Assembly (NCBI GenBank): GCA_910574455.1
Contig: CAJSYZ010000011.1
Location: 2,170,001 to 2,234,000 of the forward strand
Length of the DNA: 64,000 bases
Source: Trichaptum fuscoviolaceum
Taxonomy: Eukaryota; Basidiomycota; Agaricomycetes; Hymenochaetales; Trichaptaceae
Direction of reading: 5' to 3'
How positions within the stretch are numbered: the first letter of the stretch is position 1; each line of letters begins with the position of its first letter. The notes beneath the pieces are model-generated. The model had not been told where the DNA came from and searched no databases. It saw nothing but the letters and a program-made list of their open reading frames with translations. Positions 35,113 to 46,010 of this stretch are shown piece after piece. Position numbers and translations under genes: made by a program.

Positions 35113-35884
35113 GGAAGTATGGAAGAGATAGACAGCGCTAAAGGCCGTCAACATGAGTTAGTTGACGGAATGTCATCGACTCGATAGCATTGCACGTACT
35201 GGAGTCATTTTTCTCCTACTACTAAACCACCCACACAGAAATGCGCCCCCTCAAAAGACTACCACGTTCGACCCCTCGCATCACCATCACCATCACCAGT
35301 CACAGTCATCACATCTTCGTTGAGCTGCTGCTATATGCATGGGCAATCGGTCTTGTTCTCGCACCAGAGGCCCAAACACTTATCATAGGTGGCGAACGTC
35401 GCCTCTCCGATCTCTACAAGAGAGTTATAAGATATCCATTCGTATAAACAGTGCACGACGCGACTCGGACGCGTCTTGAGCTTCGCTTCAAATTCTATCA
35501 TACGTGAGTGGAAAAAGCCGCAAGCCGCAGAGCACAAAGGAACTTGGTGAGCGGAAGTAAAGTAACAGGGTGGAAAGGTGAGGTCCGTGAAAATATGTGG
35601 GGGATTATATGTCGCGAGCACGGCTTCGAGGAAGGAAGCCCAAGAATGCAGACCATCCCGAAAAGGCAAGACCATATCGGGATGAGAACAATAACGATCG
35701 CGTGGCATACCTTCCTGATAAATGATCAGCTTCGGAATACCGGTACGTTATTTCAGTCATTCTTAGGAGCAACTTCAAACGAAGGATCCAGTAATACTTA
35801 GCTTAACTATCAACTAACTCCGTCCAAAGTCACAGATGCATGTCTACATGAAGAATAATCAAGTTTGTAGCATACAGTACGTCT
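35113..35884. other. intergenic, one uncertain frame
   Basis: A minus-strand frame of 125 codons (35708-35331) has a proper ATG and eight cysteines but no domain, and a plus-strand frame at 35241-35447 overlaps it. I do not call either a gene. Confidence 0.35.
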
Positions 35885-38387
35885 CATAACCTTGACTTCG
35901 CTTCGCGAAGCCGGGCAATCTGCATACTTTCGTCTGAGAAAGAAATGGGAAGAGTCAGAAATTTTGAGACAAGGATCAGTAGACAAAATCTTACAATTTG
36001 CATCATATAAACGATCGCCGGGCACAGCGACGACGTGCTGACTAATTGAACCGACATCCACCATGTCTGGCACTACGTCTTTTAACGTCGGCGCACCGAG
36101 GAGACGCATGTTCATTTCAAACTCGTCCTGACGGTGATATAGTCATTAAATACTCAGACCAAAATCATGGAGCTAACCTTCAAGATGCTTAAAGCTTTAT
36201 CAATACCTTCCTGACCGTAAGCACAGTACGAATACAGGAAAGGCCGTCCGATTCCCACTATTCATATGGAGTTAGGACGCATGAAAAGAATGACTGTTAT
36301 CAGATGAAGAAGGAGATTCATACCTGCCGTCGCACCAAGTGCAACTGCTTTCAGCACATCTGTCGCTCGCCTTACACCTCCATCTACGAATAGTTGGAAC
36401 TTCTCATTCGGAAAAGTGATACCACGCTTTTCCTTGAACGCCTTGACGACCTCTACGAGTACCTCGATGCCCGAGCGAGCAAAATCTAGCTGTCTGCCTC
36501 CATGGTTTGAAAGGACAGCTCCAGCACACCCTGCGTCATATGCCTTGAAAGCATCTTCATACCTCTGAACACCTTTAAGAATTAATGGCACTACAAGCAG
36601 CCAGTCAGACTCAGAATTAAATGAGAACTTCAGAAAAATTTACTCTTCGTAATGCTTTTGAACCATGGTATATCCTTCCAGCTCAGCGAGGGATCAATAA
36701 ATGACTAGCCATGCGAATTAAGAGCCATTCGATCATTGAACTTTGTCTAGTAAAGGTACTCACACTGATTGCACGAGCTGCTCCCTGGTTCCGATCAACT
36801 TCATCCCCTTTCTGGACGCTTGCACCTTCGTCATCGAATTTCATGCGCATGTCCTAACACGATCATCATTTATATAAGAGCACTTGTTTGCGTTGTCAAA
36901 CTGACCTTTTCTCGTCTACCAAGCTGTGGAGCGTCCACCGTGATGAAGAGGCCCTTGATGCCACGCTCCTCTGCATGTTGAACAAGTTTCTTGGTAATCG
37001 ATCGATCTTTATTGACATATAACTGCATAAATTGGACTTGACCAGGAGCAGCGCCGTCAACGAGCTCATCAAATGAACATGAAGCGAGGGTAGGAATCTG
37101 TTCATTCAACCGATAAGAATCACCGTACTGAGAAATGTACGATGACGAACCATTTGGATAACTCCGTGCTTCGCAGCGCCTCGAGTAAGATTTAACTCGC
37201 CATCTGGGTGTCCAAGTTTCCCTAGAGCGGTTGCAGTCTAAGGTTTCGCAAATGAGAAAAAGTGCTCGAGTCTATGCTTGATTGAACCTACGATGTAAAT
37301 CGGCATCGACGACTTGTGCCCCAAAATTCTTGTGGAGTAATCGACCTTTTCCACGTCAACGAGAATTTGTGGCCGGAACCATATCCTGTTTCAGCACACC
37401 ATAGGTATCATGAATTCGAGCTTATGAGATATCCACATACCGGTGGTAGGCCATATGGTTTTCTCGGTTTGTTATCTCGTCATCCGCAGCGCTTGAGTAG
37501 TAGGCCCACGCTTTCTCAGGCATAACGAGCTTCGCGATCGCTTCGAAGTCATGGAGGTTCAAGATTTCTGATAGAGGAGGTCGGGTTTCCATTCTCTTGA
37601 TACGATCTTTCTCCGCATCTGTTACTAAGACTTCAACTTTCTCCACTGTCGAAGCATCAACGAGGCCAAGGCTAAGTAAGAGTAAGTGTCAAATGTCAAA
37701 TCGTATATCTGTTGATCATACTCACTGCTTTTCGGGCGGCAAGTTATCCGTAATTGCATTTGGCGGGTGGATGGGTTCATATTCCGTGCTAGATATATAT
37801 CCCATTGATATATGTTTTTACAAATCTTTTCAGTAAGACATACGTCGCATCCTTGCCGGCGTACTTCAGAATGATTTTGCTTCCGCCTATAATTATTTCT
37901 CGTCATTCACGCGTTCACCCTGATGGTAGCAAGGAAATACACTTGCCAGGGTGATCTGTGATAGAGTATCCGAGAGCTTAGAACATAAATTAAAGGACAA
38001 AAAATTCTAAGGGTAACTCACCATCCAAGAACTCTGTGACATCATAGACCTTGCCTGACAAATGCGAATCAGTAAAAGCGAAAGAGTATATCATAGCGAG
38101 AATATGAGTGACTCTGAATTTAGTATCGTTTAGCAGGCCAACTGCACGTAAAGGCGCCGCAGCCCATGATGAATGTAACATAGTACTTGACTTGACTCAG
38201 AGTTTGTAAGTCACAACGGCGAGTTAGACTGTGCATCTCCTCCAGACCTTGCCATTATCCAGGAGACCGGAGGTTGTCGACCTCGCAAAAAGAAGATATC
38301 ATACTCACCATGGACGATAATCCAGCAGCTTTCTCTGGTGTTATGTGTAGCAACCTCCTTCCCCGAAAAAACCTTCTCACTGCCCAT
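35885..38387 (-). CDS. CYB2: flavocytochrome b2-like FMN dehydrogenase, PTS1 end
   Basis: Fifteen exons join to 503 residues: 38387-38309, 38054-38022, 37955-37947, 37886-37844, 37788-37726, 37671-37441, 37385-37292, 37237-37151, 37097-36906, 36853-36764, 36704-36644, 36590-36324, 36257-36178, 36127-35995, 35934-35885. An N-terminal cytochrome b5 domain (about 1-80) has haem ligands H39 (HPGG) and H62 (EPIHPP). The FMN-dependent 2-hydroxyacid dehydrogenase barrel follows, with the ITVDAPQLGRRE strand, catalytic His in SNHGGRQLD and VDGGVRRATDVLKA near the phosphate site. The family oxidises L-lactate or related 2-hydroxyacids to 2-oxoacids; yeast Cyb2 passes electrons to cytochrome c in the intermembrane space. 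Here no mitochondrial presequence precedes MGSEKVFSGKEV and the protein ends KSRL, a peroxisomal PTS1, so location and acceptor may differ. Exon 3 is 9 nt and is followed by a GC-donor intron. The 254-nt first intron is unusually long. Confidence 0.92.
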
Positions 38388-38654
38388 GTCCAAAAGTGCT
38401 TCTGCCACTCCGAGTCGTTCTTCACGCTGTCACTACTTGTGTTGAAGATCAAGAGTGAGACTGGTGTATTATCCGCGAAGCCGGGGACAGGTATGCGTTG
38501 ATGAAGAGACAGTGCAATACAAGTTCGTGCTGCCACGGTGCTCTGCCAGAACGGATGGTGGCGGAACGCCGTTTAAGCAACTGGTCCAACACATAAACTT
38601 ACTATTAAACATGACGTTACGTAACTTGAACGGCTGAGCATGAGATCATCATTG

Positions 38655-39099
38655 CAGTCTCCTACCCAAACCCTCCCACGGTTCGGAAGAGGCCGAGGCC
38701 TCAGGGTCTGAGGCCCGACCATCATCAGGGTCCACCTCCCGCCCATTGTTTCCGTGGGAACAGTGCACTTGGACAACTTTTTGACAAAATACGCATTTGT
38801 TGAACTTTAAGGACACAGGCAGCAGCTACATGATATACAATCATTTCCAGTCTGTATAAATAGTGCTGGGAGGCTTTCAACTGTGTGTCATTTACCAAAG
38901 TTTGAGATCATACCGAAGCCTCCAAAAGCCGACGTTCCCACGGTACTAGGTGGTGCTCGGCGCCGAACTCTGACGATGGTCGGGCTTCGGCTAAAATGTT
39001 ATAGTAAGCCAGACCCTCCCGTAAGGGGTCCCTCAATTTTACCTGGACCCTGAGGCCTCGGCCTCTTCCGAACCGTGGGAGGGTTTGGGTAGGAGACTG
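38655..39099. mobile_element. foldback / MITE-like element with 54-bp inverted arms
   Basis: Bases 38655-38708 and 39046-39099 are perfect reverse complements over all 54 positions (starting CAGTCTCCTACCC). A further weaker inverted match (GGCCCGACCATCATCAG against CTGACGATGGTCGGGC) lies inside. GAGATCAT occurs just outside each arm (six bases before the left arm, immediately after the right), a possible target duplication of about 8 bp, though spacing is not exact. The 445-bp interior codes for nothing recognisable, so it would be non-autonomous. It lies in the upstream region of the flavocytochrome b2 gene. Confidence 0.7.
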
Positions 39100-39536
39100 G
39101 AGATCATGATGATGATGATGGCGCTCAAACTCAGGCTTTCGAACCTCCGGACTCAGGGATCTACGGCCCACTGGTAACGGGAACAATCATATTTATGGAT
39201 CAGTTTGTCGTCTTCTTGTAAGTGTTAATCAGAAAATTCTCCTTGTAAGGACCGGAAACAGTTTCTACCTCATAGTTGGTGAAGCCAGGCTATAATTACG
39301 AGGATTTGCCGGGCACTACCTACTGTTCACAATTGTATCGTCTGAAATCAAGGCTCTGACATTGATTGTGTTTCTCGTGGAATATTATTCGTGTGCTTTG
39401 AATTTTATGGACTTTCAATTTTAAGTATAAATATAAGATGTTAAATCAGTTATATAATTAGCTCAACAATATGATAGATTCCCAAGATCGGGGTCAGGTA
39501 CCCGGGCTAAGTGTCGAATTTGCAGCGGTTCCGCGT

Positions 39537-41321
39537 TCACCTGAACTCTTCATAGTCTTGATGGCTTGTCTCTACAATACTGATTGGAATGACCGTGCTA
39601 AGTCTCTGAGTACAGATTCCAGTGCTCGGCCTCCGATTGGAGTAGTTCTCGCGTATGTTCATTACGGCTAAGAAGGCATTCAAGTATACTGTGCCAAATG
39701 GTCTGTCAAGTCAAATAGAACGGCCAGTATAATAAACAGCCTACATCCAGGAGTAATGAACAACAAACCAATGTATGCGACACTGTTTCGTGCCGTAATC
39801 AGCTGGAGAATATATCAGCAGTGTCAGTGACGAAAACTCTGAAAAGTATTAAGACCATACGAGTGTCAGTGTGGCAATTTGACAGCTAGCTGATAGCAGA
39901 CCGATTAGCGCCATGCTTGTTATCAACGTAGTAACATAGTCGCGCAAGCTATGAAACGTATTCAGAGGTAATATGTACTCTTGTGCAACAACCACTCACT
40001 ATCCAGAGTTTGATCGAGCTCTGCAAAGAAAGTAAAGAGTCGAACTCGAAATCCAAATATCGCTTGTTGCTGAGGACGAGAGAATTATGTACATCGCTAT
40101 CTGAAACCAATGTCAATGGTAGGAGCTGGAGGGTGAGGAGCACGTACGGTTAAATCGCCCCGCGAGAAGATAGAAAATATGAAACCGATGCGAAAGCTGA
40201 TACATTACTAGCCTTTCAGCTATCGTCCTCAGTTTCCAGTTGATCCTAATAGACTCACGCTGTGACGGAGAAGTCTTAATTGATGAGAAGTTAGCAAGAA
40301 AGAGAGAGAGAGCGGCGAAGAAACACACAAATTGTAAGGACTAATTGGTATATCATGAGCCATCAATGAGTGTACGACTGAAGGCCAATCTTACCGCCAT
40401 TTAGAAAGCATAACACTACCTGCAAGATATTTAGCTAAAGCGAAAGTCGGTATGCATTAAACCAGTCGGAAGCTCACCGGAAGCAGAGGGATGAGCCAAT
40501 TCCCTCCACTGACTGCAAAATTCGCGATTAAATATTTTGAAAGCAAATAGCAAAGACACATAATACTTACTAACGTAGATCCTCCAAGAGTAAACGCTTG
40601 CGAGCGTGTTACAGTTAATCAAACAACTCTCAAAATCTAGCGTTTTTCGCCTACGTGGTCACAACAACCCGTATAATCCACTTCGCGCTTCGCTGTCAAC
40701 ATATTCTATTCTATTTTCGAAGAGAAGAAGTACCGTCAAAATTAGGATGCCCTGTGTTATAGTGCTGTTTATGAGCGTTCTTTGGATGCAACAATGCCCA
40801 CTTACTAGGAAGGACCTAATGAGAAATGTAGCAAGTAATTATGGTCGGCTTGCATGTACGAATGCGACAACTTTACCAACCAGAAGAGCTGATAGAGCCA
40901 TGGTCCCGGATTCGAAGGCGCTATCACCAAATACTTGTAGCAAGTGTACATGATAAACGCAAGGTGCACAGCAGCAAGAAGCCTAGATCAATTGAAGACT
41001 ATAAAGAAGAGTTCTTTCTACCCCAGTAAAGCACTCGAACCATAAACATCCGACCTACGAAAAAATGTATAACTTAGCTTCTCTTACATAAATGACCTAA
41101 GTTTCGTTGAAACTTACTATAGTGCGAAGAAGGGCAGAATCACTTTTGAAACCAGGATGTTTGAAGTAGATGAATGCCTGTATCGTGACTGTGCCAAATA
41201 AACTGCATTGAAGTCAGGACTTTGCGCAAAACGAGAGCCTCTTCACCTACAAGACGGCCGTGCTGAGACCTAGCAATAGCGACGCAAGAGAGTTTTCCCT
41301 GTTAATCAAGAGACCTAGCAT
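39537..41321 (-). CDS. DUF6534-type seven-helix membrane protein, copy 2
   Basis: Paralogue of the gene at 28653-30459 in opposite orientation. Exons with matching lengths and phases are 41321-41251 (71 nt), 41202-41118 (85), 41054-41041 (14), 40982-40881 (102; 96 in copy 1), 40815-40806 (10), 40751-40734 (18), 40680-40655 (26), 40596-40571 (26), 40512-40478 (35). The middle (about 40450-40090) is unclear because copy 2 has longer intron-like stretches there. The C-terminal half again shows YIILSSSATSDIWISSSTLY, LRDYVTTLITSMALIGLLS, VAYIGLLFITPG and VYLNAFLAVMNIRE, ending with the stop at 39537. Start MLGLLINRENSLASLLLGL parallels MPGLHIDLEDALSSLFVGL of copy 1. Preservation of frame and splice sites in both copies argues for two working genes rather than a pseudogene. 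The helices predict an integral membrane protein; its ligand or cargo is unknown. Confidence 0.7.
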
Positions 41322-42353
41322 GGAAGCTAAATTTCTGAAGCGACAAGATGACACCAAAAATTTGATGGGAGACGTTGAAAGCGCCACACTGAAAGAAGCA
41401 CTGAGTTTCTCTTATAGAACAGTGATGACCTCTTCGGATCGTGATATCGAGGTGTGTTTACCGTTCACCTGTGAATGTGGAAACCCGTATCAATTGTCGC
41501 AAGTAGACATTGTGATACTAAACCAAATTACCCACATGGAAACAACGATGCAAAAGTATAGTACGACGTCTGGTCCGACCAAAAGATGGCCACGGATGAA
41601 AATAAACAACCGATGCAATCCGGCGCTCTCGAATCCAAATACCACCTGTCGCAAAGGCGACAGCTCGTATGGTCATGAAACTGATGATCATTACTTATAG
41701 GCGGAAATACTGCCGGATTGGACGGTAAATAGCTCGACCTGTTGATACGAAGAGCTAATGGGTACTCACCAGAGAAGGTAACAAGACACAGTTTGATGTT
41801 AATATTCTTCACATCCATAATTTCACCTACTTACGGCGTATGAAATCATCTTGTGTTCCAACGAAGTCAACTTTTCGAAATGATACTGAGGCGCAGTAGC
41901 TGAGGCTCATATCGTGATAAAAATAAAATCAATCAGCAAAACCATCGGGACTACATGGAAGTAACGCGAAAGCAAGCCTGGGGACTTCGACGCGGAAGTA
42001 AAATTCAACTCCGAGTCGGATGCCAGTGTCAGTGATGTGGCTGACTAATTCGGCAACTTGGCTGAACTTGAAAAGGTCCGGCAGCCTGAGTTCGAAGTCG
42101 GGCTGCCCGGCAGTTTTCACAACCTCCAGTCCTCCACGATATGCATGTAACTTGGTAAATTTCAAATCTCTAAGCGCGGCCACATCTCAAGGACTATGAG
42201 TCTAATGGAGAGATGAAATTTATTAGCAGGAACATCGAAGATCAATCTACGTTAAATGAATATATTCCTCCAATACATTCAGTATTTCTAGACACAAGCA
42301 TAGCCGCCAAACACCGTCCCTTAAAGAAATATCATACTGGGAGCTAGGGGTTT
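41322..42353. other. intergenic, edge of duplicated unit
   Basis: No supported gene. A minus-strand frame at 41929-42183 is open for 84 codons but has no ATG; part of this sequence (about 41985-42060) recurs near 45730-45780 as the tail of the P450 duplication, with the frame not kept. Confidence 0.45.
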
Positions 42354-45200
42354 TCACGATGAGTTCAATTTAACCTTCATAGGAAGGGTTGGTTTGACAT
42401 TGCCTGAGCCCTTTATTACCGGGACAGCAATATCATTCATATGCCACTCAATCTCCTGGCTTCCGGGAGAAAACGCGAAAGACTCAAGGAGAGTGAACAG
42501 GACAGTCTCTATAAGAAGAAGCTGTCACTCGTGATCTACTTTGCGCGACGAATACTCACTCATTTCCAGCTCGGCGAGTTTGAGTCCGCTGGTGAATATT
42601 CGTAAGTAGATCATTATGCTGAGCCATAGTTTAAAGGGTGTACCCACATACAGCCCCTCGGTCCTCCGAAAAATGTCATCCTAGCAAGATTGGATTGACA
42701 TATGAGCGTCCATAAGCAACCCGATTACAAGATCTCACATAGATGAGTAAATTCCAGATAAAGGTATTTTCGCGACAGAGTTCGGAGAGCGTCCAAGCCA
42801 ACGTTCAGGTTTCCATTCCCTCGCATCTTCGCCCCAGATGGATTTACTCGTGTTTGCGTTCATGATTGATACAATTATGTACGTTCCCTTGCCCAGAGCA
42901 ATAGAGTTAATCTCCGTCTTCCCGTCGGTTGATTTGATCGGCCAAAGGAGAGGCATGACAACATCCTGTTTCGCCCTGCGTGAAGAGACCTACGTTAACG
43001 GAAAAGATGTTATTCGATGTAATCCTTTGACGTACTTTCTAAAGATTCTAGGTGCAGGGGGAAATACGCGAAGCGTCTCACGACAAACAGCGTCGAGGTA
43101 CGGAAGATTCATGATCGTTTCATAGGATAAATCACCATGTTGCTCGCGTGCGCTGGTTATCTCAGTACGCAACTTCTTCTGAACATCTGGGTGAAGCGCC
43201 AGTTGGTTAAAAGCGCTACTGAGACCAACACTCGTCGTATCTGAGCCTGCGAAAAGGAACGTGCTGAAGAATCTGTCAATTACTTACGAAGTAATATCAC
43301 CGAGGATGAAAGGAATATTACTTCATTTGTCCTATGACTTCCTCGTCGGTCATCCGGTCCTCGTCTGCTAAAGACAAGTTGGACCTGACTACAAATAAAC
43401 GTTCACTTATCTGACCTCCATATTATTTTCAGTTGAGAGACTCACGCAATACACTCATTATATCATTCGCCTTTTCCGAACTGTCTACACTGGCCCCCAT
43501 CTCCTCTTCCACAACTCGCCTCTTTTCCGCATATATAGAGGCGCACTTGTCGTAGAGGGTATCGACTATCGCTTTCATTTCTTTGAGGGCTTTGAAGGGT
43601 ATATAGTCCATAAGCCACCGGCGAAACCAGAGCGGCGCAATGTTGATAAAGGTGGGCGTCAACTCGCGGAAGACCATCAAATCCCCAGCAGTTGGCCTTT
43701 CATGCAAAATCAAAGGGACGTTAGCGGTAGGAGGTCCCGGATAATAGAGACCACGTACTCCATCAATTTAATTGCTTCTAAATATTCATTAGATTCTTCA
43801 AGACCTCCGAAGGAATGTCCCAGACCAACTTCCGCAACGAGCGCTAGACCGGCACGCGAAAGGTACTTGCTCATATCTATCTCTTCTTCTCCCTGACGAA
43901 TGTGCCTACCGATGAGGTCGCGTAGGTCGCGCGAGATGTTCTCGAAGATCGGGAACAAATCTCGTATGCGATTTGGTGAAAACAATGGATTGAGCATTTT
44001 ACGCTGCATTTTGTGACGTTCCCCCTGGCTCCCAAGCAAACCCTTTCCTATAACGAGACTATTCGATCTGCAAAGGAAGAAAGCGTAAGCAAAAAGAAGA
44101 GAATCAGTAACTGGACAAATCACGTACACGATATATGAATCCGATGCACCGTAGGCACCTGGTTCTATGGTCGTCATATGCTGCAATGCGAGTGGATCAA
44201 AGACGTAAAGTGCTTTACTCTGCAATTGTCAAAATGTATCATTGATCCCAGACGAAAAATTTCGTATGAATCACGCACTCCAAAAATGCTATTGATCCTT
44301 ACTGCACCTCCGAACGTTTCCGCAAGGTAGCGGTTATATTCCCATCCACGTCTATTGTATACTTGATGCAGATTGCCTGATAGTAACCTTGTCAGACTGA
44401 AACTGACAAAGGATGCGTTGTCACGTACCCTGCCACCACGAAGAGCTTGTAGGTCCAGGGACGAATTTCAGAGTAGTGTTGTTGAACGACCGTTTCCAGA
44501 TGCATCCAGCAAGGAATAGGCACAGGACCATGCCGCCAACCAACATGACAAGATCTCGCAGTGGCATGATTGAACGTCGAAGAGGGGAACTCGCAACACC
44601 GCCGTGAGGCAAAGCTAGAGGTCTGCTTTTAAGACACCGTCGCAGATGATAGTCGACTAATTACAGAAAAACACCGATCGAAGTCTTCGTATAGGTCATG
44701 GGTTATCCGTAGATGCCTGTAGACCAATTGAACTGCTAGTAATTTTCGTTCCGATTGGGAGAAAGCTCACAATTTGAGACATGATCAAAGAACAAGCATG
44801 TACTTCGAAGTAGTTCTAGCCAAAAGAAGACGAGATAAGCGCCATATCGAATGACAAGCATGATGTACACGCCACCACACTACTCGGTTTGCCAGCTTCG
44901 TATCCAGAGAACTTGACGTGAAGAATATCGTCAGTGAAGTAGTGCGAGTGTGAATATCTTTGCCCGCGGCTGTGCAGAATCGAGACGACTTTAAAGCAAT
45001 GGGATGTTAGCAATATATATATATATATGCAAGGACTGAAAACGCCTTCATCTTCAGAAGGCCCTCTCGCCGGCTCATTGTTGTGATCCGGTGATGCTTC
45101 TAAACAGGAAGCACAAACACTGGCACGCACGGAAAGAACAGACCAATGGGAAGGCAAGTGAACTGGTACCTAAAGGTAGTATTTTTAATTGCTAACTTCC
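41930..45200. repeat. P450 tandem duplication, unit 1
   Basis: Approximate limits. The unit contains P450 copy A plus diverged flanks that recur about 3.6 kb to the right: the downstream block with GACGCGGAAGT...GATGTGGCT, and the upstream blocks GGTTTGCCAGC...GTGCGAGTGTG and AGTGAACTG...AGTA. Coding exons are most alike; introns and flanks are clearly diverged, so the duplication is old. Confidence 0.65.
42354..44567 (-). CDS. cytochrome P450, tandem copy A
   Basis: Eleven exons (44567-44429, 44376-44279, 44219-44128, 44067-43759, 43696-43446, 43388-43322, 43263-43036, 42975-42739, 42680-42648, 42588-42560, 42508-42354) join to 545 residues. An N-terminal membrane anchor (LVMLVGGMVLCLFLAGCIW) and a VPGP hinge place it on the ER. 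P450 marks are AGSDTTS in the I helix (D327-T329), ETLR in the K helix, PERW, and the haem loop FFGGPRGCIG with Cys484. The haem loop is FFGGPRGC rather than FGxGxRxC, typical of several agaricomycete clans with oxidised lipid or terpenoid substrates; I cannot assign a CYP family or substrate. Shares every exon phase with copy B and about three quarters of its residues by eye. All motifs are intact, so it should be active given a CPR partner. Confidence 0.93.
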
Positions 45201-46010
45201 CGGGCCATTCAGCTATCCTTTGACCGAGAATGATCGTACTATAAGTGCTGGGCTATCTCATTACTGAACATGGCCACTTACCTCAATAAGTTTTATGATC
45301 ATGACATAGGTGGATTTAGTATGAGAAAAAAATCATTCCTACATTTCCAGTAGTTGACACACTAGAGAGTCTCAGGTCAGAAAGTTCAAGTTCAAGTTGC
45401 TGTCTGGTGGCAGTGACTGAGCGTGAAGCCGCTTTCCCACGCCGACTCGGAGGCTCCGCCCGGCCTTCCGAGGTACGGTCAAGATACTGGAGCAATTATA
45501 ATCAGTTTACAATAACGAAAGTGTGAGTGTGGGTGTGGGTGGGTGGGGGGGAGAGAATGTAATCTTACCACTGACTGGGTGACTTGACCGTTTACTTGTG
45601 GACAACAGAGTACGAGACTGAGATGCAGTGCAGTAGCTGAGACTCCGAAAAGAAAGCTCGCGATAGAGTTAAATCATTCAACGAACTAAAATCAGGATAG
45701 TTGAGAAAAGATGGAAGCAAGCAAGAGACGTTGACGCGGAAGTCGAACTTGGATGATGTGGCTAGCTAATTCGGCGAATGCTTCGGTAGTCCGATTCCGG
45801 CAGTCCTCCCATTCCACTAGCGTATTTTACAAAAGGAGCATAAGTTTCAATGGGAGGGGGAAAAGCATTGCTTAACTATGCTGATCGTGATTTAGAATGT
45901 AACGAGCTTCGATTTACGTTCGACGTCTATCTTCCTCCATTTTAGAGTAGTACGTCAAGAAACGAGCGTGGCTGGCAGAAAAGGTACAGTCGCAAACAGA
46001 ACCGCCCATT
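44568..46010. other. spacer between tandem P450 genes
   Basis: Holds the promoter of copy A and the 3' side of copy B. No gene seen. Contains an (AT)n tract at about 45007-45027 and a GT/GGGT-rich stretch at about 45520-45555. Confidence 0.5.

Noticed and set aside
35331..35708. 125-codon minus-strand frame with several cysteines
   Set aside because: No signal peptide or domain, and a plus-strand frame overlaps it; insufficient support.
38388..38536. Upstream frame as mitochondrial presequence of the b2 gene
   Set aside because: It is in a different frame from MGSEKVF and no intron joins them cleanly.
41528..41818. 96-codon minus-strand frame (MDVKNINIKLC...) as first exons of DUF6534 copy 2
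   Set aside because: Copy 2 has its own start at 41321 with an exon matching copy 1; this frame has no family resemblance.
45007..45027. (AT)n tract as an origin or regulatory element
   Set aside because: Simple microsatellite in a spacer; nothing supports a function.
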